Positions 6,955 through 14,277 of a DNA stretch of 17,804 bases are shown here, one piece after another. Positions within the stretch are counted from its first letter, which is position 1. The number at the start of each line of letters is the position of its first letter. A program made the position numbers and the translations under genes. Below the pieces are notes generated by a model. That model made no database searches. It saw only the letters and a program-made list of their open reading frames with translations, and was not told where the DNA came from. Source of the stretch: Schlegelella_A sp035995885 (GTDB taxonomy: Bacteria; Pseudomonadota; Gammaproteobacteria; Burkholderiales; Burkholderiaceae_C); the NCBI GenBank assembly GCA_035995885.1, contig DASYKC010000039.1, forward strand, positions 1 through 17,804, given 5' to 3'.

Positions 6955-8463
6955 ATGAATCAACCCACATCGACCCCTCCGCCGCCCATCGATGACAACG
7001 CCCTCATCGCCGAACGCCGCGAAAAGCTCGCCGCCATCCGCGCCCGCGGCGTCGCCTTTCCCAACGACTTCAAGCCGAAGCAGCGCGCCGCCGAGCTGGC
7101 ACGCAGGTACGGACACCTGGACAACGAGACGCTCGAGCCGCAGGCGATAGGAGCGTCGATCGCGGGCCGGCTGATGCTCAAGCGCGTCATGGGCAAGGCG
7201 AGCTTCGCGACCGTGCAGGACGCGACCGGCCGCATCCAGCTTCGCGTCAGTGTCGACACGATCGGCGACGAGGCCTATGCGGAGTTCAAGCATTTCGACC
7301 TCGGCGACATCGTCGGTGCCGAGGGCACCTTGTTCAAGACCAAGACCGGCGAGCTGACCGTGAAGGTCGAGCGCCTCCGCCTCCTCACGAAGAGCCTGCG
7401 CCCCCTGCCCGACAAGTTCCACGGCCTCGCCGATGCCGAGGACAAATACCGGCAGCGCTACGTCGACCTCATCACCGACGAGACCGCGCGTGCCCGCTTC
7501 GCGGCGCGCAGCAAGACGCTGTCGTCGATCCGCCGCTTCATGGTCGAGCACGGCTTCATGGAGGTCGAGACGCCGATGCTGCATCCGATCCCGGGCGGCG
7601 CCAACGCGAAGCCGTTCGTGACCCATCACAACGCGCTCGACCAGCAGATGTTCCTGCGCATCGCGCCCGAGCTCTACCTCAAGCGCCTCATCGTCGGCGG
7701 CTTCGAGCGCGTGTTCGAAATCAACCGGAGCTTCCGCAACGAAGGCATCTCGGTCCGCCACAACCCCGAATTCACGATGATGGAGTTCTACGCGGCGTAC
7801 TGGGATCACCACGACCTGATGGACTTCACCGAAGAGGTCCTGCGCCACGCGGCGCGCGAGGCCGCCGGCTCGGCCCGGCTCTCGTACGCAGGGCGCGAGG
7901 TCGACCTCGATGCGCGCTTCACGCGCATGACCGTGAAGGAAGCGCTTGTCCGCCACGCCGGCGTGAGCGATGCCGAGGCAGTGGACGCCGATGTCGTTCG
8001 CGCGCGGCTCGCTGCCCTCGGCGCGCCGGCGCCCGCGCACTGGACGCTCGCCGAGCTGCAGTTCGGCCTGTTCGAGAGCGCGGTCGAGGCGCAGCTCTGG
8101 CAGCCGACCTTCATCGTCGACTACCCGGTGGAGGTCTCGCCGCTGGCGCGCGCCTCCGACACCGACCCGTCGGTGACCGAGCGCTTCGAGCTCTTCATCA
8201 CCGGCCGCGAGTACGCGAACGGCTTCTCCGAGCTGAACGACGCCGAAGACCAGGCGGCGCGCTTTCGCGCCCAGGCGGCGAACAAGGAGGCCGGCGACGA
8301 GGAGGCGATGTACTACGACGCCGACTTCATCCGCGCCCTCGAGATCGGCATGCCGCCGACCGGCGGCTGCGGCATCGGCATCGACCGGCTGGTGATGCTG
8401 CTCACCGACTCGGCGAGCATCCGCGACGTGATCCTCTTTCCGTCGCTGCGCTCGGAGACCTGA
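6955..8463 (+). CDS. lysS: Lysyl-tRNA synthetase, class II
   Basis: Charges tRNA-Lys with lysine using ATP; essential cytoplasmic enzyme. The 502 residues match the usual bacterial length. An N-terminal OB-fold anticodon-binding domain includes SIAGRLMLKRVMGKASFATV. The catalytic domain shows class II motif 1 around FMEVETPMLHPIPGGANAKP, motif 2 FRNEGISVRHNPEFTMME, and motif 3 GCGIGIDRLVMLLTDSASI with the final RDVILFPSLR. The first 40 residues before the OB fold are Pro-rich then helical, as in other LysS. No strong ribosome binding site precedes the ATG at 6955, but the next in-frame Met lies within the OB fold, so no other start is credible. The 13-base gap after the WecA-type gene suggests read-through from the polysaccharide locus; in many betaproteobacteria lysS instead follows prfB. 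Confidence 0.98.
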   Translation: MNQPTSTPPPPIDDNALIAERREKLAAIRARGVAFPNDFKPKQRAAELARRYGHLDNETLEPQAIGASIAGRLMLKRVMGKASFATVQDATGRIQLRVSVDTIGDEAYAEFKHFDLGDIVGAEGTLFKTKTGELTVKVERLRLLTKSLRPLPDKFHGLADAEDKYRQRYVDLITDETARARFAARSKTLSSIRRFMVEHGFMEVETPMLHPIPGGANAKPFVTHHNALDQQMFLRIAPELYLKRLIVGGFERVFEINRSFRNEGISVRHNPEFTMMEFYAAYWDHHDLMDFTEEVLRHAAREAAGSARLSYAGREVDLDARFTRMTVKEALVRHAGVSDAEAVDADVVRARLAALGAPAPAHWTLAELQFGLFESAVEAQLWQPTFIVDYPVEVSPLARASDTDPSVTERFELFITGREYANGFSELNDAEDQAARFRAQAANKEAGDEEAMYYDADFIRALEIGMPPTGGCGIGIDRLVMLLTDSASIRDVILFPSLRSET

Positions 8464-8470
8464 TCGCCGC

Positions 8471-8503
8471 GCCGCAGTTGCGGCTTGTCGCCTTTAGGGC
8501 GAC
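8471..8503. terminator. Two short hairpins between convergent lysS and the DinB gene
   Basis: GCCGC at 8471-8475 and GCGGC at 8480-8484 form a five-pair stem with loop AGTT. GTCGCC at 8487-8492 and GGCGAC at 8498-8503 form a six-pair stem with a five-base loop that includes the DinB stop codon. Neither has a real T-run. Their place between two converging genes suggests a two-way terminator, but this is positional inference. Confidence 0.35.
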
Positions 8504-9003
8504 GTCTGCAGCGACGGCATGAACGGCAGGTCGGTGCTGCCCATGTCGAGGCCGCGCTGTGCGAGCAGCGTCGTCACCTGGCCGCGGTGATGCGCCTGGT
8601 GATTGAAGACATGGCTCACGAGCAGCCAGCGCGGCAGCGTGCGCGTGGCGCCGTCGACGTTGCTCGTGTAGGTCTGCGGCGCGGCGAGCCAGGCGTCGTC
8701 GAGCGACTCGGTCCAGGCGACGAGGCGACGATCGATGGCCTCGCGCTCGGCGCGCAGCGCCGCGAAGCCGCCGAACAGATCGACGCCCAGCTTGGGCACC
8801 TCGTCCGGCGTGCCGGTGAAGCGCGACAGGAAGGCGAGATCGGCGTAGGCGATGTGGTTGAGCGTCGCGTAGATCGAGCCGAAGAAGGCGCCGCGATCGG
8901 CGCCGAGCTCCGCGTCCGGCAGCGTCGCGCAGAGCGCGAACAGGCGCGAGTTCATCCACTCGTTGTAGCGCGCCATCGTCCGCGCGTAGTCGCTCATGGC
9001 CAT
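8494..9003 (-). CDS. DinB-family (four-helix, metal-binding) protein
   Basis: Small 169-residue protein of the DinB/YfiT-like four-helix-bundle superfamily. These usually bind a divalent metal through three histidines and include thiol transferases and stress-induced proteins of unknown role. Visible here are an early His in TLNHIAYADL and a C-terminal SHVFNHQAHHRGQ, which supplies the other metal ligands and the typical HHRGQ signature. The opening MSDYARTMARYNEWMNSRLF is a normal first helix. Of two possible starts I prefer 9003 because AGGA sits six bases upstream of it; the other is two codons later. It lies eight bases after the enoyl-CoA hydratase stop, so it is the last gene of that operon. 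The biochemical function is not known; the family call is secure. Confidence 0.9.
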   Translation of the reverse strand: MAMSDYARTMARYNEWMNSRLFALCATLPDAELGADRGAFFGSIYATLNHIAYADLAFLSRFTGTPDEVPKLGVDLFGGFAALRAEREAIDRRLVAWTESLDDAWLAAPQTYTSNVDGATRTLPRWLLVSHVFNHQAHHRGQVTTLLAQRGLDMGSTDLPFMPSLQTSP

Positions 9004-9011
9004 GTCGGTTC

Positions 9012-9800
9012 CTAGCGGTTCTTGAACTCGGGCTTGCGCTTGGCGAGGAACGCCGCCATGCCTTCGTCCTTGTCCTCGGTGGCGAAGAGCGAATGGAAGA
9101 GGTGGCGCTCGTAGGCGACGCCGTCGCTGAGCGGCATCTCGAAGGAGCGATTCACCGCCTCCTTGGCCATCCGCACGCTCGGCGCGCTGAAGGCGCAGAT
9201 CGTCTCGGCGGCGGCGAGGGCGACATCGAGCAGGTCGCCGGCCGGGACGACGCGCGCGACGAGGCCGGCGCGCTCGGCTTCGGCGGCGTCCATCATCCGC
9301 GCCGTCAGGACCAGGTCCATCGCCTTCGCCTTGCCGACCGCGCGCGGCAGGCGCTGCGTGCCGCCCGCTCCCGGGATGATGCCGAGCTTGATCTCGGGCT
9401 GGCCGAACCTGGCGCTGTCGGCGGCGATGACGATGTCGCACATCATCGCCACCTCGCAGCCGCCGCCGAGCGCGAAGCCGGCGACCGCTGCGATCACCGG
9501 CTTCTTCACCTGGCGCATCGTTTCCCAGTTGCGGCTGATGAGGCCCTGGTTGTAGGCGTCGGCGAAGCCGTACGGCGCCATCGCCTGGATGTCGGCGCCG
9601 GCGGCGAACGCCTTGTCGCCGCCGGTGACGACGATGCAGCCGATCGACTCGTCGGCGTCGAAGGCGAGCAGGGCGGCGCCGAGCTCGTCCATCAGCGTGT
9701 CGTTGAGCGCGTTGAGCTGCTTCGGCCGGTTCAGCGTGATCAGGCCGACGCGGCGCGGGCCGGCACCGCGCACGTCGGTGAGGATGCATTCGTAGGTCAT
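9012..9800 (-). CDS. Enoyl-CoA hydratase/isomerase (crotonase family)
   Basis: Predicted to hydrate 2-enoyl-CoA esters to 3-hydroxyacyl-CoA in fatty acid or related acyl-CoA breakdown. The 262-residue length is that of short-chain enoyl-CoA hydratases. The CoA-binding and oxyanion-hole segment AFAAGADI is at residues 64-71, GFALGGGCEVAMMCD at 108-122 and FGQPEIKLGIIPGAGGTQRL at 132-151. E116 and E136 are 20 residues apart, like the two catalytic glutamates of mitochondrial hydratase (E144 and E164), which argues for real hydratase activity rather than another crotonase reaction. The start codon overlaps the stop of the DUF3108 gene by four bases, so translation is probably coupled. No beta-oxidation partner lies nearby, so its natural substrate is open. 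Confidence 0.95.
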   Translation of the reverse strand: MTYECILTDVRGAGPRRVGLITLNRPKQLNALNDTLMDELGAALLAFDADESIGCIVVTGGDKAFAAGADIQAMAPYGFADAYNQGLISRNWETMRQVKKPVIAAVAGFALGGGCEVAMMCDIVIAADSARFGQPEIKLGIIPGAGGTQRLPRAVGKAKAMDLVLTARMMDAAEAERAGLVARVVPAGDLLDVALAAAETICAFSAPSVRMAKEAVNRSFEMPLSDGVAYERHLFHSLFATEDKDEGMAAFLAKRKPEFKNR

Positions 9801-11032
9801 GGCGTCTTTCGCGAAGAAGAAGCTGCGGGCGAGCTCGGCGCGGCGGCGCCGATCTCGGGCTTGCGCGCGATCATGAGGTCGATGAAGGTCGCCGCGTCCT
9901 GCTCGATGCGGATTCGCACCGGCAGGTAGCGCAGCTCCGGCGCGATCCAGAGCTCGGCGCTCAGCGTGCCCGGACGCCGCGTCGGCCGCGGCCGCGGCTT
10001 CAGGTGGAACGCCTCGATCGCGCCGAACGGCGTCGCCAGCGTCTGCGCTTCGGTGACGTCGTAGACGTAGCTGTCCATCGCCCGCGGCAGGGCGAGCGGA
10101 AAGGCGACGGCATTGCCGACGCGCAGGCGCGACGGTTCGGTCGAGAACAGCCAGGTGAGCTGGACGAACTGGCTCGCCGTGTCCTGGACGCCGGCGAGCC
10201 GCTCGCGCCGCTCGCCGTTGGCGAGGACGACGGCGTCGTTCTCGAAGACGACGGTCATGCGGCGCCGCTCGCGGAAGGCGACGTGCGTGTCCTCGTCGTA
10301 GCGGTCGGGAACGAGGCCGCTCGTGGCGATGGCGCCCTCGCTCGTCATCCGGCGCGTGATGAGCGGCGCGAACTCGGGACCGACGACGAGATCGAGGTTG
10401 ACCTGGTAGCGCTCGCCGACGCGGATCCACTCGACCTGCGCCGTGCCGCTCACCTCGCCCCGGTAGTTGCCGGTGAGGACGTAGCTGACGCGGGTCGACG
10501 CCGGCCATTCGAACGGCACGGCCGCTGCGGTGCTCGCCACCGCGCCGCTCGCCGCCGCGGCGCTCGCCGCCGCCGCGCTCGCCGACGCGTCGACGCCGGC
10601 CACGGTCGCTGCCGGAACGCTCGAGGCCGCAGCGGAGGCCGCGTCGGCGGGCGCCGCGGCGACGGCCTCCGGCTCGACCGCCGACGCTGCGGGCGCCGGT
10701 ACTTCGGCGACGACCGCAGGCGGCTCGACCGCCGAGGCGGCGGCCACGACCGGGTGCGGCGCACGAGGCGCGCGACGCGCCGGCCGCGGCGGCGGCGCCG
10801 CCGGCGCTGCCAGCGCCGGCGGCGCCTCGGGCTCGATCGTCCTCAGGTACGCGACCTCGATGCGCCTGGGCATCTGCTGCGCGGCGTCGAAGCTCGCCAT
10901 GCGGTCGGCGAGCTCGCGCGTCGCGACCCAGTGCACGATGACCACGGCGACCAGCAAGCCCGTCCAGGCGACGCGGCGGCGGATTCGCGCTCCGCGCGGC
11001 GCCGATGCGTCCGCGCTCAGCCGCCGATCCAT
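9797..11032 (-). CDS. DUF3108 envelope protein with N-terminal membrane anchor and Ala/Pro-rich linker
   Basis: A 411-residue protein. A short basic N-terminus is followed by one membrane segment (VAWTGLLVAVVIVHWVA, about 22-38). A long Ala/Pro/Val/Glu-rich linker (about 65-172) leads to a folded C-terminal domain that resembles DUF3108. That domain starts near STRVSYVLTGNYRGEVSG and includes REGE-like substitution ERLAGVQDTASQF, LPRAMDSYVYDV and AELWIAPELRYLPVRIRIEQ. The layout, an inner-membrane anchor with a Pro-rich spacer and a periplasmic domain, recalls TonB, though no TonB motif is seen. The function of DUF3108 is unknown. The gene begins 16 bases inside the end of the M61 peptidase gene and overlaps the next gene by four. 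The linker contains a 15-base tandem repeat. The ATG at 11032 keeps the basic residues before the membrane segment and is the natural start. Confidence 0.85.
   Translation of the reverse strand: MDRRLSADASAPRGARIRRRVAWTGLLVAVVIVHWVATRELADRMASFDAAQQMPRRIEVAYLRTIEPEAPPALAAPAAPPPRPARRAPRAPHPVVAAASAVEPPAVVAEVPAPAASAVEPEAVAAAPADAASAAASSVPAATVAGVDASASAAAASAAAASGAVASTAAAVPFEWPASTRVSYVLTGNYRGEVSGTAQVEWIRVGERYQVNLDLVVGPEFAPLITRRMTSEGAIATSGLVPDRYDEDTHVAFRERRRMTVVFENDAVVLANGERRERLAGVQDTASQFVQLTWLFSTEPSRLRVGNAVAFPLALPRAMDSYVYDVTEAQTLATPFGAIEAFHLKPRPRPTRRPGTLSAELWIAPELRYLPVRIRIEQDAATFIDLMIARKPEIGAAAPSSPAASSSRKTP
10532..10591. repeat. 15-base tandem repeat, four imperfect units
   Basis: GCTCGCC recurs at 10532, 10547, 10562 and 10577, exactly 15 bases apart, with the rest of each unit made of CCGCCGC-like bases. 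It encodes a five-residue period (Ser/Ala with A-rich filler) in the linker of the DUF3108 protein, read on the minus strand. Because the period is a multiple of three, unit gain or loss would keep the frame and only change linker length. Confidence 0.75.
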
Positions 11033-12789
11033 GCCTCGTACAGCCGGCGCGCGCCAGCGTCGGCTTTCTCGGCCGGCTTCAGCTGCAGCGCGCCGGCCTC
11101 GGCGGCCGCGAGCGAGTCGAGGGCCAGCGGCAACTCGAGCAATCGCTGGTCGCGGCCGACGACGAGCGTCGTCGTTCCCTCCGTCGGCAGCACGCGCACC
11201 GCGTCGTCGAGACGGCGCAGACGCCAGCCCGCGGCGCCGACCAGCTCGTCGCCGGGCGCGAGGCCGGCGCGCTCGCCGGCGCCGGCGCGCAGCACGTGGG
11301 TGATCTTGATGCCGGTGAGCGCGCTCTCGCTGGCGCGAACGCCGAGGCGCTGCGCCAGCGTCGCCGGCTGGGCCTCGATCTCGACGCCGAAGCGCTGCAG
11401 GAGCGTCGCCAGCGGCAGCTCGTCGGTGCCGTGCACCCACGCGGCGAGCTCGCGCGCGTACGAGCGTCCGCCGACCGCCTCGAGCGCGGCGGCGATGTCG
11501 GCTTCGTCGATCGGGCCGCCTTCGCTCTTTGTCCAGAGCAGGCGCATGACGTCGTCGAGCGCGCCCTTGCCTTCGCTGCGCAGCGTCAGGTCGAGGGCGA
11601 GCGCGACGAGCGAGCCCTTGGCGTAGTAGCTGATCGTCGCGTTCGGCGTGTTCTCGTCGGCGCGGTAGTACTTGACCCAGGCGTCGAAGCTCGCCGCGGC
11701 GACGCTCTGCACGAGCCGGCCGGGCGACGCCTGCACCGACGCGATCGTCGTCGCCAGCAGCTTCAGGTAGCGCGGCGCGTCGATCAGGCCGCTGCGCCGC
11801 ACGAACAGGTCGTCGTAGTACGAGGTGAAGCCCTCGAAGAACCAGAGCAGCCGGGTGTAGTTCTCGCCGGCGTAGTCGACGCTCGCGAACTCGCGCGGCT
11901 TGAGTCGCTTGACGTTCCAGGCGTGGAAGTACTCGTGCGAAATGAGGCCGAGAACGCCGACGTAGCCGTCGCTCGTCTCGGCCTTCGCTGCCGTCGCCTT
12001 GGCGGCATCGGCGCTTGGTGCGCGTCGCGGCAGGTCGCGCCGCGGTGCGACGAGGGCGGTGCTCGAGCGATGCTCGAGGCCGCCGCGGCCGTCCTCGAGG
12101 GCGTTGAGCATGAACAGGTAGCGATCGAAAGGCGCCCGGCCGCTGCCGTGCCAGAAGCCGATCTCGGATTCGCAGAGGCGCTTCGTGTCGGCGAGCAGGC
12201 GCTCGCCGTCGAAGTCGGGCAAGGCGCCGGCGACGACGAACTCGTGCGCCACGCCGGCGGCGTCGAAGCGGCCGCGCCAGAAGCGGCCGAGCTCGACCGG
12301 ATGATCGACGAGGGTGTCGTAGTCGGCGGCGAGAAATTCGTTGGCGCCGCCGCCCGGGCGCGGGTCGAGCGTCGTCGCCACCTCCCAGCCGGCGGGCAGG
12401 CCGGCGAGGTCGAGCGCGTGCGGCATGGCTTCGCGGCCTTCGGCGCGCAGGCAGATGCCGGTGCCGTTGAAGAAGCCGCGCGCGGCATCGAGGAAGGCGG
12501 CGCGCACCGACGTGTCGAAGGCATAGACCTGGTAGCGGACGACGAGCGGCACGCCGGGATCGCAGCGGGCGAGCCAGGTCGCCTTGTCGAGCTGCTCGAG
12601 CGACAGCGCCGCGCCGCCCTGCTCGGCGGCGAGCCCGGACAGGTGGCGCACGAACTCGCGCACGAGGTAGCTGCCCGGGATCCAGGCCGGCAGGCTGAGG
12701 CGCTGCGCCGCCATCGGCCGGTCGACGCGAAGCTCGACCGAAAAAGTGTGCTGGTGCGCGGCACCGACGTCGACGACATAGCGGATCAT
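11017..12789 (-). CDS. M61-family glycyl aminopeptidase-like metallopeptidase with PDZ domain
   Basis: Predicted zinc metallopeptidase of 590 residues. The N-terminal beta domain includes LPAWIPGSYLVREFVRH (33-49). GGLEHRSS is at 236-243, the zinc and catalytic motif HEYFH at 285-289 continues as AWNVKRLKP, and FEGFTSYYDD at 318-327 provides the third zinc ligand, E319. A PDZ-like domain follows near 490-560 (GIKITHVLRAGAGERAGLAPGDELV). An Ala/Lys/Arg-rich insert sits at about 251-274, between GGLEH and HEYFH. Characterised M61 members release N-terminal glycine or alanine. No signal peptide is evident, so it may be cytoplasmic. The ATG at 12789 fits the start of the conserved domain; the frame stays open upstream, but that part runs antisense to cydA. 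It heads the four-gene minus-strand operon. Confidence 0.93.
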   Translation of the reverse strand: MIRYVVDVGAAHQHTFSVELRVDRPMAAQRLSLPAWIPGSYLVREFVRHLSGLAAEQGGAALSLEQLDKATWLARCDPGVPLVVRYQVYAFDTSVRAAFLDAARGFFNGTGICLRAEGREAMPHALDLAGLPAGWEVATTLDPRPGGGANEFLAADYDTLVDHPVELGRFWRGRFDAAGVAHEFVVAGALPDFDGERLLADTKRLCESEIGFWHGSGRAPFDRYLFMLNALEDGRGGLEHRSSTALVAPRRDLPRRAPSADAAKATAAKAETSDGYVGVLGLISHEYFHAWNVKRLKPREFASVDYAGENYTRLLWFFEGFTSYYDDLFVRRSGLIDAPRYLKLLATTIASVQASPGRLVQSVAAASFDAWVKYYRADENTPNATISYYAKGSLVALALDLTLRSEGKGALDDVMRLLWTKSEGGPIDEADIAAALEAVGGRSYARELAAWVHGTDELPLATLLQRFGVEIEAQPATLAQRLGVRASESALTGIKITHVLRAGAGERAGLAPGDELVGAAGWRLRRLDDAVRVLPTEGTTTLVVGRDQRLLELPLALDSLAAAEAGALQLKPAEKADAGARRLYEAWIGG

Positions 12790-12882
12790 TCGCCGATTGT
12801 CGCCGCGGCACGTGCCGGCGATCGGAGGCAAGATCGCGACCATGTCGAGCCTGCGCGATTTCCCGGGCGAGGAGCGCTGAGG
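12790..12882. promoter_or_regulatory. Divergent intergenic region between the M61 operon and cydAB
   Basis: These 93 bases must hold the promoters for both directions unless they lie inside the genes. They contain a perfect 12-base palindrome (CGGCACGTGCCG, 12806-12817) and a wider inverted pair CCGAT (12793-12797) and ATCGG (12821-12825). I see no FNR/ANR-type TTGAT-N4-ATCAA box and no convincing sigma-70 hexamers. GAGGAG at 12869-12874 is a good ribosome binding site eight bases before the cydA ATG. Confidence 0.45.
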
Positions 12883-14277
12883 ATGGATGCCCTGCTGATG
12901 GCGCGGACCCAGTTCGCCGCCAACATCACCTTCCACATCCTCTTTCCGACGATCACGATCGGCCTCGGCTGGGTCCTGCTCTTCATGCGCGTCCGCTGGC
13001 TCGCGAGCCACGACCCGGGCTGGCTCGACGCCTACCGCTTCTGGACCAAGGTGTTCGCGCTCAGCTTCGCGCTCGGCGTCGTCAGCGGCGTGACGATGAG
13101 CTTCCAGTTCGGTACCAACTGGCCCGGCTACATGGAGCGGGTCGGCAACATCGCCGGGCCGCTCCTCGGCTACGAGGTGCTGACCGCGTTCTTTCTCGAG
13201 GCCGGCTTTCTCGGCATCATGCTGTTCGGCCACGGCAGGGTGAGCGAGCGCGTCCACCTCGCGGCGACGGCGCTGGTCGCCTTCGGCACGACGCTGAGCG
13301 CGTTCTGGATCCTCGCTCTTAACTCGTGGATGCAGACGCCGGCGGGCTACCGCATCGACGCCGCCGGCTCGTACCACGCGGTGAGCTGGATCGCGGTGAT
13401 CTTCAACCCGTCGTTCCCCTACCGCTTCGCCCACATGCTGCTGGCCTCGACCTTGACCGTCGCGTTCCTGCTCTGCGGCCTGGCGGCGTGGCAGCTCCTG
13501 CGCGGCGTCGCCGCCCGCTCGGCGCCGAAGGTGCTGCGCGTCGGCCTGACGATCGCGGCGATCGCCGCGCCGCTGCAGATGGTCGCCGGCGACATGCACG
13601 GCCTCAACACCCTCGAGCATCAGCCGCAGAAGATCGCCGCTCTCGAGGCGGTCTGGCAGACCGAGCGCGGCGCGGCGCTGCGCCTGTTCGCGTGGCCGTC
13701 CGAGAAGGATCGCGCCAACCGCTTCGAGATCGCGCTGCCGCACCTCGGCAGCCTCATCCTCACGCACTCGATCGACGGCGAGGTCAGGGGCCTGAACGAG
13801 TTCCCCAACGCCCATCCGCCGGTCGCGCCGCTCTTCTTCGCCTTTCGCATCATGGTCGGCGTCGGCGTGCTGATGCTCCTCGCGAGCTGGAGCGGCGTCT
13901 GGCTGTACCGCCGATCGCGCTGGGACGCTGCGGCGTTGCCGCGCCGCTTGCTCCAGCTGCTGGCGGCGATGACCTTCGCCGGCTGGCTGGCGACGGTGTG
14001 CGGCTGGTGCATCACCGAGATCGGCCGCCAGCCATTCCTGGTGTTCGGCCTGCTGCGCACCGCCGACCTCGCCTCGAAGACGCCGGCGCCGATGATCGCG
14101 GTGACGCTCGCCCTCTACCTCACGCTCTACGTCGCCCTGGTCATCGCCTACGTCGCCGTGCTCAAGTACATGGCGGAAAAGCGCGAGGAGATCCTCGACG
14201 TCGAGGCCCGAGAGCGCGCCGCGGCGGTGCCGGCGGTCGCGACGTCGCCCTCGGCCGCCACCGGCGCTGCGACATGA
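12883..14277 (+). CDS. cydA: Cytochrome bd quinol oxidase subunit I (CydA/CioA, short Q-loop)
   Basis: Heme-carrying subunit of an inner-membrane oxidase that oxidises quinol and reduces oxygen to water without proton pumping. Key residues are all present: heme ligands H18, H184 and M324 (E. coli H19, H186, M393), E98 and E106 in GYEVL and FLEAG (E. coli E99, E107), and K250 and E255 of the quinol site in HQPQKIAALEAVW (E. coli K252, E257). The GRQP motif is at 381-384. At 464 residues it is shorter than E. coli CydA and lacks the long Q-loop insert, placing it in the CioA-like, often cyanide-insensitive, group. About nine membrane segments are visible, with an Ala-rich cytoplasmic tail. The start at 12883 is fixed by GAGGAG eight bases upstream. 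The stop overlaps the cydB start. Confidence 0.97.
   Translation: MDALLMARTQFAANITFHILFPTITIGLGWVLLFMRVRWLASHDPGWLDAYRFWTKVFALSFALGVVSGVTMSFQFGTNWPGYMERVGNIAGPLLGYEVLTAFFLEAGFLGIMLFGHGRVSERVHLAATALVAFGTTLSAFWILALNSWMQTPAGYRIDAAGSYHAVSWIAVIFNPSFPYRFAHMLLASTLTVAFLLCGLAAWQLLRGVAARSAPKVLRVGLTIAAIAAPLQMVAGDMHGLNTLEHQPQKIAALEAVWQTERGAALRLFAWPSEKDRANRFEIALPHLGSLILTHSIDGEVRGLNEFPNAHPPVAPLFFAFRIMVGVGVLMLLASWSGVWLYRRSRWDAAALPRRLLQLLAAMTFAGWLATVCGWCITEIGRQPFLVFGLLRTADLASKTPAPMIAVTLALYLTLYVALVIAYVAVLKYMAEKREEILDVEARERAAAVPAVATSPSAATGAAT

Noticed and set aside
9797..12811. 1004-codon minus-strand frame upstream of the DUF3108 start
   Set aside because: Its N-terminal two thirds are Arg-rich shadow translation of the M61 gene; only the last 411 codons look like protein.
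12790..12882. FNR/ANR-type oxygen-sensor box before cydA
   Set aside because: No TTGAT-N4-ATCAA or close variant is present in the gap.
11005..14277. Very long + strand frame (1090 codons) covering the M61 and DUF3108 genes before cydA
   Set aside because: Only the part from 12883 is cydA. The upstream part is Arg/Ala/Glu-rich, shows no family motif and is antisense to two well-supported genes; long open frames are expected at this GC content.
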